Shown piece by piece: positions 8,520 to 17,476 of a stretch of DNA of 35,540 nt; the first letter of the stretch is position 1, and every line of letters begins with the position of its first letter. Source of the stretch: AWTP1-18 sp036518635 (GTDB taxonomy: Bacteria; Pseudomonadota; Gammaproteobacteria; Burkholderiales; Rhodocyclaceae). A program made the position numbers and the translations under genes. The stretch lies in NCBI GenBank assembly GCA_036518635.1, contig DATDMT010000158.1:1-35540 (forward strand), written 5' to 3'. The notes under the pieces are model-generated. The model was given only the letters and a program-made list of their open reading frames with translations, did no database searches and was not told the DNA's origin.

Positions 8520-9296
8520 ATGGACCCGGCCTTCAAGCAATGCCCCAAGTGCCAGCATCTGCGCACGCCCGAGGAGAGCGGCGATGCAGGCGTCTGCCCG
8601 GCCTGTGGCCTGGTGTTCGCCAAGTGGGCTGGGCGCGACAGCTTCGTCCCGCCCAGCCTGCGGGCCAAGGCGGCGGCGGCCGACGAGGCGGCGCCGCTGG
8701 CGGAAATCACCGACCGTCTGCTCGATGCGCCGCGGGCAGTGCCGGCCGCGCACATCCATGGCCGGGCGGCGATATGGGCCTTGCTGGCCTTCTGGGGCCT
8801 TCGCCTGGCGCTGCTCGACTACCGCACCGACGAGCTGCTGGAGTCCTTCATGCACAGCATCGTGATTCCCTTCCACGAGGCCGGGCACGTGCTGTTCATG
8901 CCCTTCGGCCGTTTCATGACGGTGCTCGGCGGCAGCCTGTTCCAGGTGCTGATGCCCTTGATCGTCGCCGGGGCGTTCTTCATCCAGCAGCGCGATGCCT
9001 TCGGCGCGGGGCTTGGCGTCTGGTGGGCGGGAGCGTCCATGGTCGATGTGTCGGCCTACATCTACGATGCCGCCGATCCGCAGTTGCCGCTGATCGGCGG
9101 CGGCACCGGGGCCGACAGCTTCCACGACTGGATCTACCTGCTCGACGTGTTCCACCAGACCCGCCACTCGCCCTTCTGGGGCGGCCTGGCCCACGCCATC
9201 GGCATTCTGGTGATGGTGGCCGGCCTGGCCTGGTCGGCGGCGGTGCTGTGGCGCCAGCACCGGCGGCGCGAGGACGTAAATCCCTTGCTGCCCTAA
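8520..9296 (+). CDS. membrane protein with N-terminal zinc ribbon and HEAGH (M50-like) motif
   Basis: A 258-residue protein. Residues 8-29 hold two CxxC pairs (CPKC and CPAC) forming a zinc ribbon. After a flexible Ala-rich linker come a membrane segment (about 84-98) and a second hydrophobic region with HEAGH at 119-123, the HExxH signature of zinc metalloproteases such as site-2 protease relatives (M50). DVSAYIYDA (176-184) is a possible source of the third metal ligand by analogy with those families, and a last membrane helix lies at about 224-243. The substrate is unknown. It could instead be a non-proteolytic membrane protein that only keeps the fold. It shares a 36-base divergent intergenic region with the photolyase gene. 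Confidence 0.75.
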   Translation: MDPAFKQCPKCQHLRTPEESGDAGVCPACGLVFAKWAGRDSFVPPSLRAKAAAADEAAPLAEITDRLLDAPRAVPAAHIHGRAAIWALLAFWGLRLALLDYRTDELLESFMHSIVIPFHEAGHVLFMPFGRFMTVLGGSLFQVLMPLIVAGAFFIQQRDAFGAGLGVWWAGASMVDVSAYIYDAADPQLPLIGGGTGADSFHDWIYLLDVFHQTRHSPFWGGLAHAIGILVMVAGLAWSAAVLWRQHRRREDVNPLLP

Positions 9297-9328
9297 GAGG
9301 CCCGCTGGCCCTGCGCTACAATGAAGCC

Positions 9329-9901
9329 GTGAGCAGCATTACGCCGACGGTCGACCTGACCAACCATTTCCTGATCGCCATGCCCGCCATGGCCGATCCC
9401 AATTTTTCCCGCAGCCTGACCTATATCTGCGAGCACAACGCCGATGGCGCCCTAGGGGTGATCATCAACCGGCCGCTCGACATGGATTTGGGTTCCCTCT
9501 TCGAGCGCGTCGACATTCCCCTGGAGAACCCGGAGTTCTCCGGCCTGCCGGTGTACTTTGGCGGCCCGGTGCAGACCGACCGGGGCTTCGTACTGCATCG
9601 CCCGCCCGGCGACTGGCAGTCGTCGATGAAGGTGGGCAGCGAACTAGCGCTGACCAGTTCGCGCGACATCCTGGTCTCCCTCGGTTCCCTCGGCGAGCCG
9701 TCGAATTTCGTCATCACCCTGGGCTACGCCGGCTGGTCCGCCGGCCAGCTGGAATGGGAGCTGTCGCAGAACGCCTGGCTGACCGTGCCGGCTTCGCAGG
9801 AGGTGATCTTCAGCCTGCCGCCGGAGGAGCGCCTGCCCGCCGCGATGCAATTGCTCGGCGTGGATTTCGCCAACCTGTCCGACGTTGCCGGGCATGCCTG
9901 A
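9329..9901 (+). CDS. yqgE: YqgE/AlgH family protein
   Basis: A 190-residue member of the YqgE/AlgH (DUF179) family, length as in E. coli YqgE (187). Conserved pieces are NHFLIAMPAM near the N-terminus, GALGVIINRP, VYFGGPV and LGYAGWSAGQLE. The biochemical role is unsettled; AlgH was first linked to alginate control in Pseudomonas. The start is GTG 9329, which leads straight into the conserved NHFL region. The stop overlaps the ruvX start by 8 bases. The order yqgE-ruvX-(pyrR)-pyrB-pyrC' is typical of beta- and gammaproteobacteria. Confidence 0.93.
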   Translation: MSSITPTVDLTNHFLIAMPAMADPNFSRSLTYICEHNADGALGVIINRPLDMDLGSLFERVDIPLENPEFSGLPVYFGGPVQTDRGFVLHRPPGDWQSSMKVGSELALTSSRDILVSLGSLGEPSNFVITLGYAGWSAGQLEWELSQNAWLTVPASQEVIFSLPPEERLPAAMQLLGVDFANLSDVAGHA

Positions 9902-10325
9902 TGGCACGCTGCTCGCCTTCGACTTCGGCGAAAAGCGTATCGGCGTGGCCGTGGGCGAATTGATGCTGGGCCAGGCGCGGCCCCTCGTCACCCTGCCCCG
10001 CGAGCCCGTAGACGCCTCATTCAAAGCCATCGGCAAGCTGATCGCCGAATGGCAGCCGACCGCCCTGGTAGTCGGCATTCCGCTCTCCGTCGAGGGCGAA
10101 CCCCATGCCATGACCGCCCGCTGCGAGCGCTTCGCCCGCCAGCTGGAAGGCCGCTTCGGCCTGCCGGTGCTGCGGGTGGACGAGCGCTTCAGCTCGGCCG
10201 ATGCCGAAAGCCGCCTCGCCGCCCGCGGCCAGGATTGGCGCCAGCGCAAAGAGACGCTGGATGCGGAAGCCGCCGCCGTTATTTTGCAAAGCCATTTCGA
10301 CTCCAACATGCCCACTGCCCACTGA
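9894..10325 (+). CDS. ruvX: RuvX/YqgF Holliday-junction-resolvase-like nuclease
   Basis: A 143-residue RNase H-fold protein of the YqgF family, linked to 16S rRNA 5'-end maturation in E. coli and to Holliday junction cleavage in other bacteria. Acidic active-site positions are present: D10 in FDFGEKRIGVAVG, the DERFSS motif (D96-E97) and D123 in DAEAAAVIL. ATG 9894 overlaps the yqgE stop and is preferred over a TTG nine bases earlier. The stop is one base before the pyrB ATG, so the four genes are very probably one transcript. Confidence 0.93.
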   Translation: MPDGTLLAFDFGEKRIGVAVGELMLGQARPLVTLPREPVDASFKAIGKLIAEWQPTALVVGIPLSVEGEPHAMTARCERFARQLEGRFGLPVLRVDERFSSADAESRLAARGQDWRQRKETLDAEAAAVILQSHFDSNMPTAH

Positions 10326-10326
10326 C

Positions 10327-11292
10327 ATGCACCGGATCAATCCCCAACTCAACAGCCACGGCGAGCTGCAGCATCTGCTGACCATCGAGGGCCTGCCGCG
10401 CGCGGTGATCACGCGCATCCTCGACACCGCCCAGCCCTTCACCGAACTGGTCGGCCAGGAGGAAAAGAAGCTGCCCCTGTTGCGCGGCAAGAGCGTGTTC
10501 AACCTGTTCTTCGAGAACTCGACGCGCACCCGCACCACCTTCGAGATCGCCGCCAAGCGCCTCTCGGCGGACGTGATCAACCTCAACATCAACACCTCCA
10601 GCACCGCCAAGGGCGAAACCCTGCTGGATACGGTGGACAACCTGGCGGCGATGCAGGCCGACATGTTCGTCGTGCGCCACGCCAGCAGCGGCGCGCCCTT
10701 CCTGATCGCCCAGCATCTCGCCGCCACCGGCCGCAACCACATCCGCGTGGTGAATGCGGGCGACGGCCGCCATGCCCACCCGACCCAGGGCCTGCTGGAC
10801 ATGTACACCATCCGCCACTACAAGAAGGACTTCACCGGCCTGACGGTGGCGATCATCGGCGACATCCTGCATTCCCGCGTCGCCCGCTCGCAGATCCACG
10901 CGCTGACCACCCTCGGCGTGCCGGAGATCCGCGTCATCGCGCCGAAGACCCTGCTGCCGACCGACGTGGAGCGGATGGGGGTGCGCGTCTGCCACGATAT
11001 CCAGGAAGGTTTGAAAGGCGTCGATGTGGTGATGACCCTGCGCCTGCAGAACGAACGCATGCAGGGCGCCCTGCTGCCCAGTCCCCAGGAGTTCTTCAAG
11101 TCCTACGGCCTCACCGCGGAGCGCCTGGCGCTGGCCAAGCCCGACGCCATCGTGCTGCACCCGGGGCCGATGAACCGCGGCGTCGAGATCGATTCGGCGG
11201 TGGCCGACGGCGGGCAGGCGGTGATCCTGCCCCAGGTGACCTTCGGCATCGCCGTGCGGATGGCGGTGATGAGCATGCTGGCGGGGAATTGA
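10327..11292 (+). CDS. pyrB: aspartate carbamoyltransferase catalytic subunit
   Basis: A 321-residue enzyme that condenses carbamoyl phosphate and aspartate, the committed step of pyrimidine synthesis. The carbamoyl phosphate loop STRTRT (65-70), STAKGE (92-97, swinging-loop Lys), HPTQ (151-154) and the C-terminal HPGPMNRG are all present. The N-terminal region (about 20 residues before the core) fits the class A type that forms a dodecamer with a dihydroorotase-like partner instead of PyrI. That partner is encoded 4 bases downstream. A pyrR gene, often found between ruvX and pyrB, is absent here. Confidence 0.97.
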   Translation: MHRINPQLNSHGELQHLLTIEGLPRAVITRILDTAQPFTELVGQEEKKLPLLRGKSVFNLFFENSTRTRTTFEIAAKRLSADVINLNINTSSTAKGETLLDTVDNLAAMQADMFVVRHASSGAPFLIAQHLAATGRNHIRVVNAGDGRHAHPTQGLLDMYTIRHYKKDFTGLTVAIIGDILHSRVARSQIHALTTLGVPEIRVIAPKTLLPTDVERMGVRVCHDIQEGLKGVDVVMTLRLQNERMQGALLPSPQEFFKSYGLTAERLALAKPDAIVLHPGPMNRGVEIDSAVADGGQAVILPQVTFGIAVRMAVMSMLAGN

Positions 11293-11296
11293 CGAA

Positions 11297-12589
11297 ATGA
11301 AGCTACAGATCAAGAACGGCCGCGTGATCGATCCGGCCCATAAGCTCGACCAGAAGACCGACCTGTTCGTCGCCAACGGCCGCGTCGTCGGCATCGGCAG
11401 CGCCCCCGCGGGCTTCGAGGACAACGGCACGGTGGGTACCATCGACGCCGCCGGCTGCGTGGTCTGCCCCGGCCTGGTGGATTTGTCCGCTCGGCTGCGC
11501 GAGCCCGGCTACGAATACAAAGCGACCCTGGAATCGGAAATGGCCGCGGCCTCGTCGGGCGGCGTGACCAGCCTGGCCTGCCCGCCGGATACCGACCCGC
11601 CCCTGGACGAACCGGGCCTGGTGGAAATGCTCAAGCACCGGGCGCGGCTGCCGGAGTTCGCCAAGGTTTATCCGATCGGCGCGCTGACGGTGAAGCTGGA
11701 AGGCAAGCACATCACCGAAATGGCCGAACTGGCGGAAGCCGGTTGCGTGGCCTTCAGCCAGGCGGCCCACGCCATCCTCGACACCCAGGTGCTGATGCGG
11801 GCGATGCAGTATGCATCGACCTTCGGCTTCCCGGTCTGGCTCTCGGCCCAGGACCCCTATCTGGCGCGGAACGGCGTCGCCCACGACGGCGAGATCGCCG
11901 CCCGCCTGGGCCTGGTAGGCATTCCGGTGGCGGCGGAAACCGTCGCCCTGTCCACCATCCTGCTGCTGGCCCAGACCACCGGCGCCCAGGTGCATATCGG
12001 CCGCGTGTCTTCCGCCGCCGGCCTGGAGATGATTCGCCTCGGCCGCGAACAGGGCATCAAGGTGAGCTGCGACGTCAGCATCAACCACCTCCACCTGTCG
12101 GACCACGACATTGGCTACTTCGACGCCCACGCCCGCCTCGACCCGCCGCTGCGCAGCCAGCGCGACCGCGACGCGCTGCGCCAGGGTCTGGCCAGCGGCA
12201 CAATTGACGCCCTCTGTTCCGACCACACGCCGGTGGACGACGATGCCAAGCTGGTGCCCTTCGACGAAGCCGAACCCGGCGCCACCGGCCTCGAGCTGCT
12301 GCTGCCGCTGACCCTGAAGTGGGGTACGGAAATGGGCCTGTCCCTGAGCGACACCCTGGCCAAGATCACCAGCGCCCCGGCCAAGCTGATGGGCATCGAC
12401 GGCGGCCACCTGGCCGTCGGCGCACCTGCCGACATCTGCGTCTTCGATCCCCAGGGCGAATTCCGCGTCAGCCGCGAACACCTGAAGAGCCAGGGCAAGA
12501 ACACGCCCTTCATCGGCCATATGCTCAGCGGCCGAGTGCGCTACACGCTGATCGACGGGCAGTTGGCTTACGACGGAAGCTGGGCGTAG
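11297..12589 (+). CDS. pyrC': inactive dihydroorotase-like subunit of aspartate carbamoyltransferase (PyrC')
   Basis: A 430-residue amidohydrolase-fold protein related to dihydroorotase but without its zinc site. Where active enzymes have HxH followed by LREPG, this one reads DLSARLREPG (S64, R66). The HCED-type His is replaced in LSAQDP, and the second His of the HxxHxST region is Arg in VHIGRVSS. The Asp of SDHTP is kept. In Pseudomonas such PyrC' proteins are catalytically dead and hold the PyrB trimers together; the 4-base spacing to pyrB supports the same role. A true dihydroorotase should be encoded elsewhere. The last codons take part in a 15-bp palindrome that spans the stop (see repeat at 12578). 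Confidence 0.93.
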   Translation: MKLQIKNGRVIDPAHKLDQKTDLFVANGRVVGIGSAPAGFEDNGTVGTIDAAGCVVCPGLVDLSARLREPGYEYKATLESEMAAASSGGVTSLACPPDTDPPLDEPGLVEMLKHRARLPEFAKVYPIGALTVKLEGKHITEMAELAEAGCVAFSQAAHAILDTQVLMRAMQYASTFGFPVWLSAQDPYLARNGVAHDGEIAARLGLVGIPVAAETVALSTILLLAQTTGAQVHIGRVSSAAGLEMIRLGREQGIKVSCDVSINHLHLSDHDIGYFDAHARLDPPLRSQRDRDALRQGLASGTIDALCSDHTPVDDDAKLVPFDEAEPGATGLELLLPLTLKWGTEMGLSLSDTLAKITSAPAKLMGIDGGHLAVGAPADICVFDPQGEFRVSREHLKSQGKNTPFIGHMLSGRVRYTLIDGQLAYDGSWA

Positions 12590-12690
12590 GGCAAAGCCCT
12601 GCGCCCAGCTCCGCTGAATTGCAGGCACTCCCTCCCGCCCGCCCTCGCCTGGCGAGGGAGGCGACTAGTTAGCCCGCCGTGCCGGCGGGC
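12578..12690 (+). repeat. composite gene-end repeat, copy 1 (pyrC'/yggU)
   Basis: Three hairpins in a row. A: AGCTGGGCGTAGGGC (12578-12592, containing the pyrC' stop) pairs with 12596-12610 around loop AAA, with one G-U wobble. B: CCCTCGCC...GGCGAGGG (12642-12658) after a pyrimidine-rich run, followed by GACTAGTTAG. C: GCCCGCCG (12672-12679) pairs with 12683-12690, and lies within the last codons of the convergent yggU gene. A and C are locus-specific; B and the CTAGT motif recur in the other copies. Confidence 0.75.
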
Positions 12691-12980
12691 AATAGTTTCT
12701 GGGTGATTTCCGCGGTGTCCACGCCGGCTACCGCCACCCGCTTGGCGCGGGAGGTCTGGCCGGAGATCAGTTCGACGCGGGACTTGGCAACCCCCAGTTG
12801 CTTGGCGACGAAGGCCAGCAGGGCCTCGTTGGCCTTGCCGTCCACCGGCGGTGCGGCGAGACGGATTTTCAGGGCATCGCCATGCAGGCCGGCGATCTCG
12901 GTCTTCTTCGCCCCGGGTTGGATGTGCAGGCTCAGCACTACGCCGTCGCCGCGGGGTTGCAGCCAATCGGCCATAACCAT
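12669..12980 (-). CDS. yggU: DUF167/YggU family protein
   Basis: A 103-residue basic protein of the DUF167 family. Conserved stretches are IQPGAKK, IRLAAPPVDGKANEALL and GQTSRAKRV. The family has a small alpha/beta fold and no established function. The gene overlaps nothing but starts 5 bases after the yggT stop, so it closes the yggS-proC-yggT-yggU operon. An in-frame ATG two codons later (12974) is an equally good start. The last six residues (PAGTAG) are encoded by an 8-bp palindrome that belongs to the neighbouring repeat, so the C-terminus may have been altered by it. Confidence 0.9.
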   Translation of the reverse strand: MVMADWLQPRGDGVVLSLHIQPGAKKTEIAGLHGDALKIRLAAPPVDGKANEALLAFVAKQLGVAKSRVELISGQTSRAKRVAVAGVDTAEITQKLLPAGTAG

Positions 12981-12985
12981 CGCGT

Positions 12986-13576
12986 TCAGAACGGCATCAG
13001 CGCCGGCATGTAGAGCGCCCGGGTGAGGGCGGCCTGGGCATAGCCGAGGACGATCAGCAGCACCTGGATCACCAGGAAGGCGCCGAGGGGCGACAGGTCC
13101 ACACCCCCCAGGGGCGGCACGATGCGACGGAAGGGGCGCAGCATCGGCGCCGCCAGGGCATCGAACAGGGGTGCCATCGGTGCGTAGGGATTGACCCAGG
13201 ACAGGATGATGCTGACCAGCAGCACGCCGAAGGCCAGATGGCAGCCGAGCTTGGCGACCTCGACCACGGCCAGGGCGGCAATCGGGCCGAACGCAGTGAG
13301 CGATGCGTGGCCGCCGGCGGTGAGGCCATAGACCAGGCCCAGGCGCAGACCCTGCACCAGCCAGGCGAGAATCAGGCTCGGCAGGTCGTAGCCGAAGGCG
13401 GAAGGAATCACCCGCCGCGCCGGACGCACCGCCCAGTCGGTGACGGCCACGACAAACTGGCCGATGGGATTACGGAACGGCGCCCGCGCCCACTGCAGGG
13501 CGAAGCGGGCGAGGAAGGCGATGCCGAGAAAGCTGGCGGCGGCATCCAGCAGCAGATCGAGGATTTGCAGCAGCAT
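12986..13576 (-). CDS. yggT: YggT family integral membrane protein
   Basis: A 196-residue membrane protein made of two YggT repeats, each with two hydrophobic helices around an ILSWVNPYAP/PSLILAWLV-type segment and an Arg-Pro-rich loop (RPFRRIVPPLGGVDLSPL), the family signature. Function is unproven; relatives have been linked to osmotic stress in E. coli and to cell division or thylakoid complexes in other lineages. The ATG at 13576 is one base after the proC stop, giving tight coupling. In-frame sequence further upstream overlaps proC and is not family-like. Confidence 0.9.
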   Translation of the reverse strand: MLLQILDLLLDAAASFLGIAFLARFALQWARAPFRNPIGQFVVAVTDWAVRPARRVIPSAFGYDLPSLILAWLVQGLRLGLVYGLTAGGHASLTAFGPIAALAVVEVAKLGCHLAFGVLLVSIILSWVNPYAPMAPLFDALAAPMLRPFRRIVPPLGGVDLSPLGAFLVIQVLLIVLGYAQAALTRALYMPALMPF

Positions 13577-13577
13577 C

Positions 13578-14408
13578 TCAGTTCGACGCCAGGCCGTCGT
13601 CGGCGCCGAGCAGGTCGCACAGCTCTCGGCCGCGCGCCTCGGCAGCCTGGGCACCGCGCTGGATGGCGGCGCCGACACCGTCGGCTTCGAAGGAGTTCAG
13701 GGCCGCCTCGGTGGTGCCGCCCTTGGAGGTGACTCGCTGGCGCAGCACGGCGGCGGTTTCGGGGCTGGCCTCGGCCAGCTTGGCGGCGCCGACGAAGGTT
13801 TCCACCGCCAGGGTATGGGCGGTAGCGGCATCGAAACCGAAATCCATCGCCGCCTTTTCCAGCGCCTCGATGAAGTAGAAGACGTAGCCGGGGCCACTGC
13901 CGGAAATGGCGGTGACGGCATCCATCTGCGCTTCCTCGCTGACCCAGAAGGTGCGACCGGCAGCCTGGAGGATTTTCTCGGCGGTTTCGCGGCCCTCGAG
14001 ATCGACGCTCGGATCGGCGTAGAGGCCGGTGATGCCGGCGCGGATAAGCGCCGGGGTGTTGGGCATGCAGCGCACGACGCGACTGTGGTTACCCATCCAG
14101 CGCGCCAGATCAGCGGTGCGCAGACCGGCGGCGATACTGATCACCAGTTCGTTGCTCAGTTTGCCAGCCAGTGGGGCGAGGGCCTGACGCATCACTTGCG
14201 GCTTCACCGCCAGGACCCAGACTTCGCAATTCAGGGCGGCGGCATCCACGTGGTCGGTGCAGCGCACGCCGTAGGTGTCGGTCAGCTTGTCGCGCAACTC
14301 CGCCACCGGCTCCACCACCTGGATGCCGGCGGCCGAGTAGCCCTGCTGACGCAGGCCGCCGATGAGGGCGTTGGCCATGTTGCCGCCGCCGAGGAAGGTG
14401 ATTTTCAT
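13578..14408 (-). CDS. proC: pyrroline-5-carboxylate reductase
   Basis: A 276-residue enzyme that reduces pyrroline-5-carboxylate to proline with NAD(P)H. The N-terminal Rossmann motif FLGGGNMA (5-12), CMPNTPA in the middle, ISGSGPGYVF and the P5CR signature RVTSKGGTTEAAL near the C-terminus are all present. Length is normal. The start overlaps the yggS stop by 4 bases (ATGA) and the stop lies one base from yggT, the usual yggS-proC-yggT order. Confidence 0.97.
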   Translation of the reverse strand: MKITFLGGGNMANALIGGLRQQGYSAAGIQVVEPVAELRDKLTDTYGVRCTDHVDAAALNCEVWVLAVKPQVMRQALAPLAGKLSNELVISIAAGLRTADLARWMGNHSRVVRCMPNTPALIRAGITGLYADPSVDLEGRETAEKILQAAGRTFWVSEEAQMDAVTAISGSGPGYVFYFIEALEKAAMDFGFDAATAHTLAVETFVGAAKLAEASPETAAVLRQRVTSKGGTTEAALNSFEADGVGAAIQRGAQAAEARGRELCDLLGADDGLASN

Positions 14409-15133
14409 GTAGGTCTCTCCGGGCTTTCGTTGCCCTGATTATGGGTCGGGTAGTGGCGTTCGCCAAAGATCGCGGTGCCCACCCGGACGATGGTGGCGCC
14501 GGCGGCGATGGCGGTTTCGAGATCGTGGGACATGCCCATCGACAGGGTATCCAGGGCCAGGCCGTGGGCCTTGAGGCGCTCGCTCAGGATGCGCAGGCTG
14601 GCAAAGCGGCTGGTGAGCAGAGCCAGGTCTTCGGTCGGTTCGGGAATCGCCATCAGGCCGCGCAGTTGCAGGCGCGGCAACGAAGCGACGGCCAGAGCCA
14701 GATCTTCCGCTTCCTCCGGCGCACAGCCGCTCTTGCTCTGCTCGCCACTGACATTGACCTGGATGCAGACCTGCAAGGGCGGCAGGTGGTCGGGGCGTTG
14801 CAGCGACAGGCGTTCGGCGATTTTCAGCCGTTCGATCGAGTGCACCCAGTCGAAGTGGGTCGCCACCAGCTTGGTCTTGTTGGCCTGCAACGGGCCGATG
14901 AAATGCCATTCCAGGTTCAGGTCGGCCAGGGCGGCGATCTTGTCCACCGCTTCCTGCACGTAGTTTTCGCCGAAGGCGCGCTGGCCGCAGGCCGCCGCGG
15001 CACGCACCGAATCCGCCGGCCAGGTCTTGCTCACGGCCAGCAACGCCACCGCTTCGGCAGCGCGGCCCTGGGCCTGGCAAACCGCGCGGATACGGTCTTT
15101 CACGGCTTGCAAGTTGGTGGCGATTGATGTCAT
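14405..15133 (-). CDS. yggS: YggS/PROSC pyridoxal phosphate homeostasis protein
   Basis: A 242-residue PLP-binding protein with the alanine-racemase-like TIM barrel but no second domain. Lys36 in LLAVSKTWPA is the expected Schiff-base lysine. WHFIGPLQANKT, VNVSGEQSKSG, LRGLMAIP, LSMGMSHDLE and VRVGTAIFGER are the family blocks. Homologues buffer free PLP and affect amino-acid and coenzyme A balance. It is the first gene of the minus-strand operon and is divergent from pilT, with 57 bases between starts. Confidence 0.96.
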   Translation of the reverse strand: MTSIATNLQAVKDRIRAVCQAQGRAAEAVALLAVSKTWPADSVRAAAACGQRAFGENYVQEAVDKIAALADLNLEWHFIGPLQANKTKLVATHFDWVHSIERLKIAERLSLQRPDHLPPLQVCIQVNVSGEQSKSGCAPEEAEDLALAVASLPRLQLRGLMAIPEPTEDLALLTSRFASLRILSERLKAHGLALDTLSMGMSHDLETAIAAGATIVRVGTAIFGERHYPTHNQGNESPERPT

Positions 15134-15151
15134 ATACTGGCCCGCAGTATA
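15133..15151. promoter_or_regulatory. palindrome with -10-like arms between yggS and pilT
   Basis: TATACTG (15133-15139) pairs perfectly with CAGTATA (15145-15151) around GCCCG. Each arm reads TATACT, a near-consensus -10, one facing pilT and one facing yggS. It may therefore be a pair of overlapping divergent promoters, an operator, or both. No convincing -35 box lies at standard spacing on either side. Confidence 0.4.
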
Positions 15152-15190
15152 CCGCCCGACCTAGGCAACCCCATTCCCCGGAAGGTAACC

Positions 15191-16211
<1,021 letters not shown>

Positions 16212-16234
<23 letters not shown>

Positions 16235-16325
16235 CCTTGGAAATTATCCTTGTCGCCCAACAGGACGCCCGCCCCTCCCATCCTCCCCTCGCGGGGAGGC
16301 TTCTAGTAAGCGCCGCGCAGCGGCG
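16212..16325 (+). repeat. composite gene-end repeat, copy 2 (pilT/pilU)
   Basis: Hairpin A: 16212-16230 pairs with 16235-16253, 19 bp with one G-U wobble, and the pilT stop TAG sits in the loop CTAG. Hairpin B: CCTCCCC (16282-16288) with GGGGAGG (16293-16299), loop TCGC, preceded by CCCGCCCCTCCCAT and followed by CTTCTAGTAAG. Hairpin C: CGCCGC (16311-16316) with GCGGCG (16320-16325), 14 bases before the pilU ATG. There is no T-run after A, so it is not a standard intrinsic terminator. Confidence 0.8.
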
Positions 16326-16339
16326 AAGGAAGCAGACAA

Positions 16340-17476
16340 ATGGAACGCGAAGAAGCCACAAAATTCATGTACCAGCTACTGGCCATGATGGTCCAGAAGA
16401 AGGGTTCGGACTTGTTCATCACCGCCGGTTTCCCGCCGGCGATGAAGATCGACGGCAAGATGACGCCGGCCACGACGCAGCCCCTGACCGCCCAGCACAC
16501 CACCGAGCTGGCGCGCTCGATCATGAACGACAAGCAGGCGGCCGACTTCGAGGCGACCAAGGAGTGCAACTTCGCCATCTCCCCCGCCAGCATCGGCCGC
16601 TTCCGCGTTAACGCCTTCGTCCAGCAGGGCCGCACGGGCATGGTGCTGCGGACCATCAACGTATCGATCCCGAAGTTCGACGACCTCAAGCTGCCGCCGG
16701 TGCTGAAGGACGTGTCGATGACCAAGCGCGGCCTTGTGCTGTTCGTCGGCGGCACCGGCTCGGGCAAGTCCACCTCCCTGGCGGCGATGATCGGCTACCG
16801 CAACGAGAACAGCTACGGCCACATCATCACCATCGAAGACCCGGTGGAATACGTTCACGAGCACAAGAACTGCGTGATCACCCAACGCGAAGTCGGGGTG
16901 GACACCGATTCCTGGGAAGTGGCCCTGAAGAACACCCTGCGCCAGGCGCCGGACGTGATCCTGATCGGCGAAATCCGCGACCGGGAGGTGATGGAACACG
17001 CCATCGCCTTCGCCGAAACCGGCCACCTGGCGATGGGCACCCTGCACGCCAACAACGCCAACCAGGCCCTGGACCGGATCATCAACTTCTTCCCGGAGGA
17101 GCGCCGGCCGCAGCTACTGATGGACCTGTCGCTGAACCTCAAGGCCGTGGTCTCGCAGCGTCTGATCCCCTTGAAAGAAGGCAAAGGCCGCGCCGCCGCG
17201 GTGGAAGTGCTGCTCAACTCGCCGCTGATCGCCGACCTGATCGGCAAGGGCGACGTGCACAGCATCAAGGAGATCATGAAGAAATCCACCGAGCTGGGCA
17301 TGCAAACCTTCGACCAGGCCCTGTTCAACCTGCACGAGGAAGGCCGCATCAGCTACGAGGATGCGCTGCGCTTCGCCGATTCGATGAACGAGGTGCGCCT
17401 GATGCTGAAGCTGCACGGCCAGGCGACCAAGGACAAGGATGTGAATGCGGGCATACAGCACCTGGATATCGTCTGA
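16340..17476 (+). CDS. pilU: type IV pilus retraction ATPase PilU
   Basis: A 378-residue PilT paralogue that acts with PilT in forceful pilus retraction. Walker A is GGTGSGKST (137-145) with the Gly typical of PilU in place of PilT's Pro; Walker B is DVILIGEIRD and the His box reads TGHLAMGTLHA. The C-terminal tail is longer than in PilT, as expected. A ribosome site (AAGGA) lies 9 bases before the ATG and just after hairpin C of the upstream repeat. The final seven codons form one arm of a perfect 19-bp palindrome with the sequence after the stop. Confidence 0.97.
   Translation: MEREEATKFMYQLLAMMVQKKGSDLFITAGFPPAMKIDGKMTPATTQPLTAQHTTELARSIMNDKQAADFEATKECNFAISPASIGRFRVNAFVQQGRTGMVLRTINVSIPKFDDLKLPPVLKDVSMTKRGLVLFVGGTGSGKSTSLAAMIGYRNENSYGHIITIEDPVEYVHEHKNCVITQREVGVDTDSWEVALKNTLRQAPDVILIGEIRDREVMEHAIAFAETGHLAMGTLHANNANQALDRIINFFPEERRPQLLMDLSLNLKAVVSQRLIPLKEGKGRAAAVEVLLNSPLIADLIGKGDVHSIKEIMKKSTELGMQTFDQALFNLHEEGRISYEDALRFADSMNEVRLMLKLHGQATKDKDVNAGIQHLDIV

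Noticed and set aside
8484..9260. 259-codon upstream extension of the photolyase frame
   Set aside because: It is antisense to the zinc-ribbon/HEAGH gene and not protein-like; the photolyase homology begins exactly at the ATG at 8483.
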